Assembly (NCBI GenBank): GCA_036435485.1
Contig: CM071596.1
Span: 17,696,001-17,760,000 of the forward strand
Length of the DNA: 64,000 nucleotides
Origin: Saposhnikovia divaricata
Lineage: Eukaryota; Streptophyta; Magnoliopsida; Apiales; Apiaceae
Direction of reading: 5' to 3'
Shown: piece by piece, positions 47,201-58,167 of the stretch
Position numbering within the stretch: the stretch's first letter is position 1
Layout: every line of letters starts with the position of its first letter
Notes under the pieces: model-generated
Told to the model about the DNA's origin: nothing
Seen by the model: only the letters and a program-made list of their open reading frames with translations
Database searches by the model: none
Program-made: the position numbers and the translations under genes

Positions 47201-49610
47201 CTACCGAAAATTGAACAAGGCCACCAGGAAGGATCATTTTCCTTTGCCCTTTATTGATCAGATGCTAGACAGACTTGCAGGTCATGAGTACTATTGCCTT
47301 CTGGATGGATATTCTGGGTATAATCAAATCTGTATTGCTCCTGAGGATCAGGAGAAGACGACATTCACATGTCCATTTGGTACATTTGCTTTTCGGTGGG
47401 TCTCTTTTGGTTTGTGTGGTGCACCTTGCACTTTTCAAAGGTGTATGACGGCTATCTTTTCAGACATGATTGGTAAGACCGTAGAAGTTTTCATGGATGA
47501 CTTTTCTGTAATTGGTCGTTCTTTCGACGAATGTTTGCAAAATCTGGGTGCGGTTCTGAAAAGATGTGTGGAGACTAATCTAGTGCTTAACTGGGAGAAA
47601 TGCCATTTCATGGTGCAGGAGGGAACTATCCTTGGGCACAAGGTGTCACGGAGAGGTCTAGAGGTGGACAGAGCAAAAATAGAAACAATTGAAAATCTTC
47701 CACCACCTACTTCAGTGAGAGGGATTCGCAGTTTCCTCGGTCATGCAGGTTTCTACAGGCGTTTCATCAAAGACTTCTCAAAAATCTCCAAACCGTTGTG
47801 TAAGCTCTTGGAAAAGGACGTTCCTTTTAAATTTGACGAAGAATGTTTGACCGCTTTCGAGACTCTGAAAAAGAAATTGGTTTCAACACCAGTGATCATT
47901 GCTCCTGATTGGAGTGAACCTTTCGCTATGATGTGTGACGCTAGCGATTATGCAGTGGGGGCCGTTCTTGGTCAAAAGAAAGAGAAAGTGTTTCGTGTGA
48001 TCTATTATGCAAGCAAGACCCTTAATGAGGCTCAGTTGAACTACACTACCACTGAGAAGGAGCTGTTGGCCTTAGTCTATGGTTTTGAAAAATTTCGTTC
48101 TTACTTGCTCGGTACAAAGGTAATGGTGTACACGGATCACGCGGCTATTAGATATCGGCTCTCTAAAAAAGACTCCAAACCTCGGTTGATTCGTTGGGTA
48201 CTTCTGTTACAAGAATTTGATGTGGAGATTAAGGATAGAAAAGGGACAGAGAATCAAGTAGCTGACCATCTTTCTCGACTGGAGGACACTGGTAAATCCT
48301 CTCGAGACGGTACCATCATTAATGAATTCTTCCCGGATGAGCAATTGTTTAGGGTGCAAGAAGAAGAGCCACGGTATGCAGACATTGTGAACTTTCTGGT
48401 TAGTCAAGTGATTCCACCCGAGCTTTCTTATGCACAAAGGAAGAAGTTCTTGCATGAAGTCAAATGGTATCGTTGGGACGAACCATATCTGTTTAAATAG
48501 GGAGCTGATCAGGTTATTAGAAGATGTGTGCCGTACAATGAAACAGAGACTATTCTGAGGGATTATCACGCCACGTCATATGGAGGCCACTATGGAGGTG
48601 AAAAGACTGCAACTCGAATTCTTCAAGCGGGTTTCTATTGGCCTTCTCTTTTTAAGGATGCCCATCAGTATGTCTTAAGGTGTGACTGTTGTCAGCGTGT
48701 TGGTAACATATCGAGGAGGGATGAGATGCCCCTTAATGTAATGTTGGAAGTGGAAATTTTCGATGTTTGGGGAATCGACTCCATGGGACCGTTTATCTCC
48801 TCATGCAACAATCAATATATCTTGCTAGCCGTTGATTACGTCTCTAAATGGGTTGAGGTCAAAGCACTCCCGACCAATGATGCCAAAGTCGTGCTTAATT
48901 TCCTTCAGAAGAACATCTTCACCAGATTTGGCACTCCTCGAGTCATTATCAGTGATGAAGGCACTCATTTTTGCAATCGCAAGTTCACTAATCTTATGGC
49001 CAGATACAATATCAATCATCGGGTAGCTACAACATACCATCCTCAGACCAATGGCCAAGCTGAAGTGTCTAATCGTGAAATCAAGTGTATTCTGGAAAAG
49101 GTGGTGAGTCCTTCAAGAAAGGATTGGTCTTTGAAACTCGATGAAGCCGTCTGGGCATATCGAACGGCATATAAAACACCTTTGGGTATGTCGCCATATC
49201 AGCTTGTCTATGGGAAAGCTTGTCATTTGCCGGTAGAATTGGAGCACAAGGCTTATTGGGCTTTGAAAAAGCTAAATTTTGATCTTAAAGCCGCGGGTGA
49301 GAAGAGAATGGTGCAACTCTACAAAGAAAAAGTGAAGCGATGGCATGATCGTCGTCTAGTCAACAAGGTATTTGTTCCTGGCCAAACCGTGTTGTTATTT
49401 AATTCTCGCCTTCGTCTGTTTCCAGGAAAGCTTAAGTCAAGATGGTCAGGGCCTTTTGTTGTCAAAACCGTATTTCCGCATGGTGCGGTTGTAATTTTTG
49501 AGAAATCACCTGATCAGTCCTTCAAAGTCAATGGTCAGAGATTGAAACCGTACTTTGGTGAGGTATCGAATCGTGGAGCTGAAATCGCGATTCTTGCAAC
49601 TACTGAGTGA
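44283..49610 (+). pseudogene. gag-pol of Athila element G2, three nonsense codons, otherwise open
   Basis: One frame throughout. gag starts MRTRSQVREE at 44283. In the segment from 44925 (residue 1), the CCHC-like knuckle CELCAGDHETNQC is at 80-92, the protease CDLGASINLMP at 409-419 (D410), RT spans about 690-900 with FMDD at 856-859, and RNase H about 1000-1120 with D1005, E1044, D1071 and D1114. Integrase (from 48501) has an HHCC zinc region (about 48566-48690) and catalytic motifs GIDSMG, ISDEGTHF and GQAEVSNRE. Stops are at 44784, 44898 and 48498. The first and third fit C-to-T changes in CAA/CAG codons; the second is TAC to TAA by comparison with G1. All catalytic residues I can check are present. 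Confidence 0.93.
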
Positions 49611-49982
49611 ATCATGGAAGCCACGTCAAGCTACAGACGTAAAAGAAGCGCTTCGTGGGAGGCAACCTATGTTTTGTTGTACAAGAATGAAAAAAAAATC
49701 TGGGCAAAAAGTTTGGGCGCGGGCGCGCCACCAAGGGGCGCGGGCGCGCGTGCATTGCTGAGAAGAAGCGCGGGCGCGCTGCAGTCTGCTGTTAAAAAAA
49801 AAAATGAAAAAAAAACAAAAAAAGAAAAGTAAAGAGGGGAAATCAGTTTTTGGGGGTTTTTAACCTATATAAACACAAACCCACTCCACCACTTCTACAA
49901 TTACAAACCCTAGCCACTACTTTCATCCAAATCTCTCAAAACACAATCCAACCTATACACACAAACTCTTCCCATCAATTCC
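49611..49982 (+). promoter_or_regulatory. Pol-accessory ORF spacer of G2
   Basis: The conserved AGCGCTTCGTGGGAGGCAAC block (within 49642-49667) is followed by three GC-rich GCGCGGGCGCGC units (49715-49780), then A-rich sequence and a TATATAAAC at about 49867. GGGCGCGGGCGCGCC at 49715-49729 is the exact reverse complement of 43017-43031 in the 5' LTR. The TATATAAA about 115 bp before the ORF could be an internal promoter (inference). Confidence 0.5.
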
Positions 49983-51129
49983 ATGGCTTCTAAGAGAAGA
50001 AGAAGATCTGTGGCCTCTAGTGATTCTTCATCTAGTGGGGGGGAATGCTCCTAGTTTCAATTCACCGGAGGCTGAAGAAGAATTTACGCGATTGTTGACC
50101 AAGCCAGTGGTCAAAGAGAGGGGTTTTACTCCGGGCATCTTGGATGGAGATCTGGTGGGAATGATTATGAGGCGGGGATGGGATACGGTGTGTGAGGTGG
50201 CTGAGGCGGTACCTTTGAGTATCGTTAGAGAGTTCTATGCTAATGCGAAGAAACTGAAGAATGGGTACTCTACAGTTCGTGGCCATGTGGTCGATTATAC
50301 TCCTACTGCCATCACTAGGGTTTTGGCTGTTCCAGCACCTACACCTGGTGAAGAGGATTATGGGGTGAAGGGTCGTGGGGATGTAGATCTTGAGGCCATT
50401 CTGAGGCAGATGACAATTCCGGGCACTGAATGGAAGCGCAGGGCGGGGTCGACTGAGCCGATTACTTTTCCGGCTTCTGCTTTGAACAGGTATGCTAAGG
50501 CCTGGAATTTGTTTATTTGTGCAAACATATTACCATCCTCGCATTCTCATGAGGTGACTGTGAAGAGAGCTATTCTTTTGTGGGCTATTGTGAATGAAAG
50601 GTACATCGATGTGGGTAGTGTTATTCATCGGAACATGATCAGGTTCATGCAAGGGGGTTCCACTGCAGCAATTCCTTATGGCTCAGTGATTGTTCGATTA
50701 TGTTTAGATGTGGGTATTCGCTGGCCAGCAGAGGAGCAGTTACAGTTGCCAGCTAGCTGCATAGATAAGGCGGCTATTGCTAGGTTGGCTGAGTGGGATG
50801 GTGGTGAGCCACATCCGCGAGGTTTAGGTTACATTCTGGGTGGTGATGTGCCACCACGTCCGCAGCAGGAGGCTAGAGCTAGTCCTTCGAGAGCACGGAG
50901 GGGTGTGGTGAGTGAGAGTACTAGTTTGACCAAGTCTCACTTCAGGAGGCTTGCTAGGCGGATAGATGCGGTTGATGAGAGGCAGAGCCGTTTTGCTGAT
51001 GATCTGGCACAGGCTTTGGGCACGGCATTTTTAGCTACAGGGGTTGAGGTTGTTTGGCCTCAGTATGGAGATGGAGTTGTTTATCAACCACCGGACTCAC
51101 CCGAGGAGGGTGATCCTGCTGATGATTGA
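49983..51129 (+). pseudogene. Accessory ORF of Athila G2 (Transposase_32-like), frameshifted at a G run
   Basis: The natural start is ATG at 49983, giving MASKRRRRSVASSD with a basic, NLS-like cluster. A run of seven G at 50037-50043 shifts the frame to a stop at 50052-50054. With one G fewer the frame joins the long ORF that continues to the TGA at 51127-51129. The body shows the plant Transposase_32 pattern: VREFYANA, WNLFICANILPSSHSHEVT, VNERYIDVGSVIHRNM. The tail is acidic (PPDSPEEGD). There is no membrane segment. Such ORFs occur downstream of integrase in Athila elements; their function is unknown. The G run may be a real mutation or a homopolymer miscall. Confidence 0.8.
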
Positions 51130-52398
51130 GGTATCTCTGTGCACTTTCTTTGTTTCTTGCCTTCAATGGGGACATTGAAGATTTTAAGTTTGGGGGTGGG
51201 AAATGAAGAGTGTGATTAGTAGTTAGATGCATATAGGACATGTAGTGTAATATTATCATGCATATTGTTTAAATTGTTCATCATGTATCATGTATATTGT
51301 TTAATTGTGAGTCATGTAGTGGCATTCCAGATTGCATAGCATAATTCATGCATTTTCCATGATCCCTTAGAACGAACTAATTCTGACTGGTAGGTAGGTG
51401 TCTGATTGAGTGCATTAATGATGAGTAGAGGGTTGCTTTATAGTTCTTATGAAACTGATTTGCTTGTTCAGAAACAAAAAATTTTACACAATCACAGTCT
51501 CATTGAGTGCTTTTGAATTGGACCCAGCCATGTCTGTTTGGTTGCTAAAATTTAACACCTAGTTTAAACCTAGAATGTTTGATAGATTCTTGAAAGCGAA
51601 GGAACACTTAAGTATAAGTTTGGGGGAAACAAAGAAATTCATGATAATTGTGAATAGTATTAATAAATAGGTGTCAAATGGCTAGTAGCCGGCTCATATT
51701 TATATGAGTGGTCTAGGGTTGGAGGTGAGAATTCTCACTCCAGATTGTTTCTAGTAAAAAGAAAACATGGAAAAGAAAAAAAAAGTCGTGTAAAGTGTGT
51801 AATTGCAATATTAACCAGGGTGAGCTCTTTAACACTCGAGCAATTAAGTACGAGGGGACTTTGTGCCTAGTGACCTATGGCTTTTATAGTCTGGGATCCA
51901 CTGACCTAACGCTCGTTACATGGGTATCATTGTATAAGCCTTTAGGGGTCTCATCCATTGCACGGTTAAATAAGCATGCGTTGTGTATATAGTGTTATGT
52001 GTCATATGTGTTAGTAATTAAGCATGATTTCTTGTCAACTCAAGTGGACTATGGCGGTGTATCTGGAGGGATCTTGTGTCTAACGTTCATTCTGTTTTTA
52101 AACCTGGTGGTAGTTTGGTTAAGAATAGGTATGGTTTTGGTTTGATTTGGGGGTATCTCTGATGAGCACAGCACGCGTGCACGTTTCTGTACATGTACTG
52201 TTAGTATACGGGGATTTAGGCGAGCTCTATTTGGATTTAGTTGCATTTCTTTGAGTATTTGCTTGCTTGTTGGTTTTGGTTGGTTTGAAGGGGATCATTT
52301 GCATTTTTCATGTTAGTTGCATTCATGCATTGCACTTCATTGGATTGTTTAGTGTCTGTTTATGCTTGGGGACAAGCATCAGTTTAAGTTTGGGGGTG
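51130..52398 (+). other. 3' noncoding tail of G2 with internal PPT-like tracts and 3' PPT
   Basis: No ORF. PPT-like AAGTTTGGGGG tracts are at 51186-51200, 51616-51628 and, as the 3' PPT, 52386-52398 abutting the LTR. A 165-bp block (51814-51978) is matched base for base in length by 54175-54339 of G1 with about 13 differences. A hairpin ATGCTTGGGGACAAGCAT (52362-52379) precedes the PPT. Confidence 0.8.
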
Positions 52399-53824
52399 TG
52401 TTAGTGGACTTTATGTCAACTAAATACGTTCCATTTTGGCTTAAATTGACCGCTTGTACCCGAGTGTTTAGTGTCTTTTGATGTGTTTTCTTGTTTTTAG
52501 TGTGTAGAGTATCATTTGAGGAATAAAGTGGTGGAGTTGAGAGTTTCGGATGGATTAGAGCTGGAAGTGTCGAGGGCTGAGATAGCATGTCGGCCAGGGA
52601 GCATATCGGAGCACTGTGCAGCAGCCAACAGGAGGAACGAAGCGAAATTGAAGTTCTGGACAGGGGGGCCAGGCGCGCCCGCGCCTGTATAGAGCGCGCC
52701 TGCACCCTGGTGGACTGAAAAATATTTATTTTCTGTTGTTGGGCTTGTTCAGAAGGGCCGGTTCGGACGAGATGTGCAGCCTTGTGTCGTGGAAGCCCAG
52801 TTTAGTATGTACTATTGGGGGAAAGCCCTAAATATCAACAAGTATTGTATTATTCTAAGCGTAGACTTTTGGAGAGAGAGAGAGAGAGAAGAACCATTGG
52901 GAGAGCATCAAGCTTTTTGGGGGTTTCCTAGTTTTCAATTGATATTTGTAATCTTCTATTGTGTTGAATGCTCGGTTGTTTTCGTATACTCTTTTACTAC
53001 TTTTGTTGGTTTATCGTATTTCTTTTTCAATCATGTTTACACTTGAACCCATGATGGCGATTAGGTCGATTATGGGCTAATTCTTTATCATGGGATTTTA
53101 ATGGATTTTTCTATGGATTCTAGTAATTAAGTGTTTTTTATGCCTTGGTGTGTGATTGATTGTATTGATTTCCTAGTATGATTACGCTTATTCGTTATAG
53201 GTGAGTCGCGAACACCTGTAATTGTTTGTTTAATCCTGGTGAATGCGAAAGTGGATTTAGGGTTTAGAACAATTCATGCTAGCATAGGTTTTTGCATGTG
53301 AAGAACATGTATTAATTTGTGATGTAATTCTAACCGTCTTGCACTGACTAGGTGGTTTTATGGATGCTTGATTTTTAACCGATATGTGTTCAATTGCTAT
53401 AGACATATAGGAACTACGCATATTTGGTGACTACTTGACTTCTATCAATTGCGGATGATCAGTAGGATGGTATACGCACAACGAAAGTTGGTGTGTATCA
53501 GTTTAGTGCATCTAATCAGTAATCAACTCTGTCACATGCTAGGTTAAAGGGGCATAAGATTCTAGATGAAGTGGTTAATGAAATTGAAATCCCATGTTTG
53601 TTTAATATAAGTTAATCGTTCAGTTATTCTCTCGTAATTTTCATATTTGATAATTAATCATTAGTTAATCAAAACCAAATTTGTGATTGTCTTGGCAGTG
53701 AGTGTAAATCATAAGCTGGTGTATAAGTGAACTAAAACGAACAATTCAAGTCTCTGTGGGAACGAATCCTATTTACCCTGTATTACTTGTTGACCACGTT
53801 CTCTTGCGTGAATAAGTGCGAACA
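52399..53824 (+). repeat. 3' LTR of G2
   Basis: 1,426 bp. It has an extra GC-rich stretch near 52685-52707 (CTGTATAGAGCGCGCCTGCA) and a longer GA tract at 52873-52890 compared with the 5' LTR. It ends GTGCGAACA before AAAAC. Confidence 0.95.
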
Positions 53825-53829
53825 AAAAC

Positions 53830-54897
53830 TAATTACACAGTCTCATTGGGTGCTTTTGGGCTAGGTTGAGGTCATGCTTGTTTGGATGTTTTGAGATTTA
53901 ATCACTTGTTTATATTTAGAATTTTCGTTATTCCCTTGATAGCGTAGGATCACTAAAGTCTAAGTTTGGGGGAAACCAGGGATTTCATGCTAAATTGTAA
54001 ATAATTGTCAATAATTGCTAGATGTCAAATGGCTAGTAGCCGGCTCATATTTATATGAGTAGTCTAGGGTTGGAATTGAGAATTCTCATTCCAGATTGCA
54101 TAGAAAAAAAACAGAAAAAAAAAAAAGAAAAGAAAAGAAAAATCAAAAGTTTCAATTGTTTATATGCAAAATTAACCAGGGTGAGCTCTTTAATACTCGA
54201 GCTATTAAGTTCGCGGGGACTCTGTGCCTAGTGACCTAAGGTTTTTATAGTCTGGGATCCACTAACCTAACGCTCGCTACATGGGTATTATTGTATAAGC
54301 CTTTTGGTGTCTCATCCATTGCACGGTTAAATAAGCATGATTGTATATATGTGTCGTAGTAGTTAGTAATAAAGCATGAATTTCTGTCTACCTTGGATAA
54401 GGATGGAGGTGTTCCTAGGTTATGAAGTGTTTACAGTCTATTCTATTTATAAACCTGAGATTGTCTTGACGAAGAGCATGTATGATTGTTGACCTAGTTT
54501 TGGGAGTATTTCTGATGAGCATTCCACACACGCACGTTTCTGTTCATGTATTGTTAGTATACGGGAACTTGGTTGAGCTCTATTTGGATTTAGTTGCATT
54601 CTCTAAGATATTTGCTTGCTAGTTGGTTTTGGTTAGTTTGAAGGGGATCCTTCCATTTTCATAAGTAGTTGCATTCATGCATTGCATTGCATTGTTAGTT
54701 AGATGGATTTTGTGGGTACATTCGCTATAGGCCCTCACGAGACCTTACTCGTCCACTAGGGCTGCCTAGGGGTTTAAAGGGCTTGTTGCATATGCCAAAT
54801 GCAACCGTGATCACCTACGGAAGTGGTACTAGTTAGTTAGTTAGTTAGTTGTAATTGTTTATGCTTGAGGACAAGCATCGGTTTAAGTTTGGGGGTG
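53830..54897 (+). other. 3' noncoding tail of G1 (continuation after G2) with hairpin and PPT
   Basis: It continues G1 sequence from 42743 and aligns with 51500-52398 of G2. It holds a PPT-like AAGTTTGGGGGAA (53962-53974), the 165-bp conserved block (54175-54339), the hairpin ATGCTTGAGGACAAGCAT (54861-54878) and the 3' PPT AAGTTTGGGGGTG (54885-54897). A G1-specific insert of about 150 bp at about 54700-54850, ending in TTAG repeats, is absent from G2. Confidence 0.8.
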
Positions 54898-56410
54898 TGA
54901 TAAGTGGATTTATATCCACTTGGATCGCTTCAATTCGGCTTAAATTGATTGTCTTTGACTCAAGTTTATTGTAGTTTTGATGTGTTTTTATTAGTTTTGC
55001 AGATTTATAAGAATGTCGATTATGGGTGGATGCTTCTATCGTGTTTGGAGGATTAATTGATTAAAATTCGGATTTTCCGGGAAGGTTGCGCAGTCCACAC
55101 TGTTTTGGCCATATCTGGAGTTCTATAAATCCGTTTGAGGCCCGTAAGCTGTCCACGCGAAGCCTGGAAGATTTTCTACAACTTAGGACAGGATTAGCAT
55201 GCGCAAGTTGCGTGTGGTGGGTGCAGGTTGCGCGACAAGCAGACTGATGGGAGCAGGAATTTACTGTTTTGCCCTTTTCAAGTTCTAATTATATTTTGGG
55301 CAGTTTTTAGTACCTAAATCGAATTCTAATTGTAATAGAAGGAAATTTTTGCTGGGCAAGACTTGGAGTGCCTATATAAACACCTCCAACCCCTTGTAAA
55401 TTAGAGAATTAGACAATTAGACAATTATAGAATTAGATAATTAGATATCTTGTACATAATATAGCTTAGATCTGCAAGGGAGAAAAGGGGAGAAAGATTC
55501 AACGCTCGTGACAAGCAACGGATCTAGATCTACTTCATCTTTTGTATCATAGATTTGTTTTCTCAACTCTTGTTTTATTAATATAATTACTTCTTTTATT
55601 CATATCTTGTTTTATATCATGTTTTCATCAAATCCCATGACGATGAACGGTTCAATTAAGAGCTAATCGTTGTCATGGGATTCTAACGGATTTATCCATG
55701 TAGCTTAGTAGTTTGTATGCTTTAAAGATTTATGTGTGGTGAATTCTTGATATCCTCGTATGGTTGTGTTTCATGTATTTAGATGCGTCGCGAACATCTA
55801 ATTTGTTAATCTCTTGCGAAATGAGAGTGGATCTTGAGATTTAGAACTTGTCATGCTAGCATAGGATAGGTTGATGTTTTAACATCATGATTTGTGGCGT
55901 AAATAGAGATATTATGCTACCCTATGTGATCTAAGTGGATAACTTGTGCTTAAACCTTTATGTTTTCAAATTCTATAGAGATATAGGGTCTAAACATATT
56001 TGGTGTCTACCCATCTTCTATCTCTTTTGTGGATGCATGCGTAGTTTGGTATTAGTATACCGAGAGGTAGCTTTTACTTGTTTCGTGTTATCCAATCAGA
56101 TATCAAAACCATCACATGTATTGATTAAAGGCTGCGACTCTAAGTGAAGTAGATAATGAAGTTAGGATCCCATGTTTTTATTCTTATAAGAAATTCAGAT
56201 TTAATTCTCATTAGTTAATTAGTTTTTACTTTGCATCTTAGTTTAATTTAGTTAATTAAAACCTCAATTTATTAATTGTCTTGGCAGTGAATTAAGAGCA
56301 TACATTGTTGAATAGGCACATTAGCTGAAAAGAATTTGACCAGATCTCAGTGGAACGAACTTAATTGTATTACTTGTGACCACGTATACTTGCGTGATAT
56401 TGTGTAAACA
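54898..56410 (+). repeat. 3' LTR of G1
   Basis: TGATAAGTGG to GTAAACA, about 1.3% different from 37850-39356 by eye. TATATAAA is at 55373-55380. Confidence 0.93.
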
Positions 56411-56415
56411 ATATC

Positions 56416-57359
56416 TTTGAATAGATAAAACCCGGAGGTTTGCTACACAATCTAATCTTATGGATCAGCTACAAAATCAAACATTCCTAGGATAGTTTAG
56501 GCACGATGACCTTCTACCCGACACTTCCTGAAAGCAGGCTAAGCCGGCTTTCCTACTAGATGGACTGTCTAGCAGCTTACACAGAGAAAATATAAGAGAG
56601 AGAATAGAAAGTTGTGTGTTGAGGTGTGTTTTGAAATGAAATACAAGCAGCCTATTTATAGACTTTAGGAAATGGAAAGTTGTGTGTCAGTTGCTGCCTA
56701 ACCCTCATTTTTCAACAGCCGAATTTTCAAACCTGCTGAACTTTTGATTTTCAAAAGTTATAAAATCAAACAGGTGGGACCCAGCTTGCATAGTACTTTT
56801 GGTTACTATTCATGAATAGTAATTTTGGTTACTATTCATGAATAGTGCTTTTTTACTTTCATCAGCTTTGATAATACTTTTGGTTACTATTCATGAATAG
56901 TAATTTTGTTTACTATTCATGAATAGTTCTTTTTCACTTTCCTCTTAGTTTGACATCCTTAAATATTCAGCTTCCAATCAAGTAGAGGATATCAATACTG
57001 TTCTAAAATCAACCATACCTCTTAACAGTTTTTCTGAGTTAGATACTTCGATTCCTTTGTGAAGTGTTGACGCCTAGTGCAACTGGTCTGGTTCACAGAC
57101 GACTAACATTCACTCATGATCTTTGTATCATGTCTTTAAGACCACTGTAATCTTTTGGCCCTTCAACTAAATCATCTGTACATCTTATTCTGTCATTGAG
57201 GCTTGATCATGTTAATGAACTTCTTTCAGTGACTTGATCCTTGTTGGAGCCTGTTCTTCAACTTTCACGATCCCTGTATAGAGTTAATATTATTTATCTT
57301 TTATCTTAGTTGAGTTATATATTTCCTGTATTACATATTACATTACATTATGCTTTACA
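56416..57359 (-). repeat. 5' LTR of copia element O, distal 944 bp
   Basis: It continues the LTR begun at 37729-37849. It matches 30-702 and ends ACA at 57359. It carries four ATTCATGAAT palindromes (56803-56822, about 56829-56846, 56884-56903, about 56910-56927). Confidence 0.92.
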
Positions 57360-57621
57360 GTTAAGGTGTTATTGTTTTGATGTAATATTGATAATTGTTT
57401 GGATTAATAATACGAGTTGGGACGTGGGTGTTTCCATGTCAAATGTTGGTTGGTGTTCCTGTTTTGCTTTTACTTATTGATTGGATAGAAGTAGAAGTAA
57501 TACTTGATGAATAGCGTGTGATCGCGCTTTGGTGGATCTTTTCAAGTAATCGATTGGTTATGTGTGTGCTTTGTATTGGTGGTTTGTGAATCTCAGATTG
57601 TGTAAGTCCCCTAACCTAACA
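57360..57621 (+). repeat. 5' LTR of the TRIM-like element (3' part only)
   Basis: It begins GTTAAGGTGTTATTG, the same as 58507 onward in the intact 3' LTR, and ends CCTAACA before the PBS. In the intact LTR the sequence continues upstream as GGGACACC, so O cut the LTR at GTTAA. Confidence 0.88.
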
Positions 57622-58167
57622 AGTGGTATGAAGAGCCAAGGTTCGGGTTCGAGATGTATGAGGTTGAGGAAAAATTCGAGGTTCAATTGGTATGGCAGAG
57701 CATGATGAAGGATTTGCTGACAAGGAGACTACTAAAGCGGGTAGAGACAAAGTTACGTGCGGTTTAGCGGTTGTCTTGCACCATGGATCAATCATGTGTT
57801 TGGACTCGAGATGGAAGAAGATGTAATAGGTCATCACAATTGTTTCAGTGGCTTGATCAACCAGGTGAACTATTTGGATGATACTAGTGATTTTCTTCTA
57901 GAGACCGAAGGATTATGAAAGTAAGGATTGGATGACTCAACATATGGAAGAGCACTCGTGGTGGTTGATGCACATGATTTTGTGGATGGATACATCGTTA
58001 TGGTGAAGAACGGTGGTTTGGAGGGTCACTATACGGGTTTTTGCGACTCTCAAAGATTGGAAGAGCAAGGGGGATTCTTGTTTGAGGTGAGGCGTTGACG
58101 AATGGATGTCGATGTCGTTGATGGTTACCATTCAATCCGATATGGGTATTGGGTTGAAGGGGAGGAT

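Larger units (their letters stand above)
42744..53824 (+). mobile_element. Athila-type Ty3/gypsy element G2, nearly complete
   Basis: 11,081 bp; LTRs 42744-44141 and 52399-53824; target duplication AAAAC at 42739-42743 and 53825-53829. The order is LTR, PBS, gag-protease-RT-RNase H-integrase in one frame (44283-49610), accessory ORF (49983-51129), noncoding tail, PPT, LTR. Lesions are TAA at 44784-44786, TAA at 44898-44900, TAG at 48498-48500, and a G-run frameshift at 50037-50043. It lies inside G1's 3' noncoding region. Confidence 0.96.
37850..56410 (+). mobile_element. Athila-like Ty3/gypsy element G1, internally deleted, interrupted by G2
   Basis: LTRs are 37850-39356 and 54898-56410 (about 1.51 kb, about 20 differences by eye). 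The target duplication ATATC is at 37845-37849 and 56411-56415. Without G2 it is about 7.5 kb. It keeps LTRs, PBS, gag, a downstream remnant, the conserved 3' noncoding region and the PPT. Compared with G2 it lacks protease, RT, RNase H and integrase and almost all of the accessory ORF, so it cannot encode its own replication. Confidence 0.93.
1..57359 (-). mobile_element. Ty1/copia Sirevirus-like element O, split by later insertions; left end outside the window
   Basis: Read on the minus strand the order is 5' LTR (57359-56416 plus 37849-37729), PBS, gag (37668-35613), pol (35438-32198), spacer, accessory ORF (31383 onward, split) and 3' LTR (702 to before base 1). The two LTR copies align over about 672 bp with about 24 differences by eye (about 3.6%). 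Later insertions are G1 in its 5' LTR and both a hAT-like element and copia A in its accessory ORF. Its right end abuts GTTAAGGTG of a small LTR element, so the predicted target duplication is GTTAA; the matching copy would lie left of the window. gag and pol carry many stops and frameshifts, so the element is dead. Confidence 0.9.
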
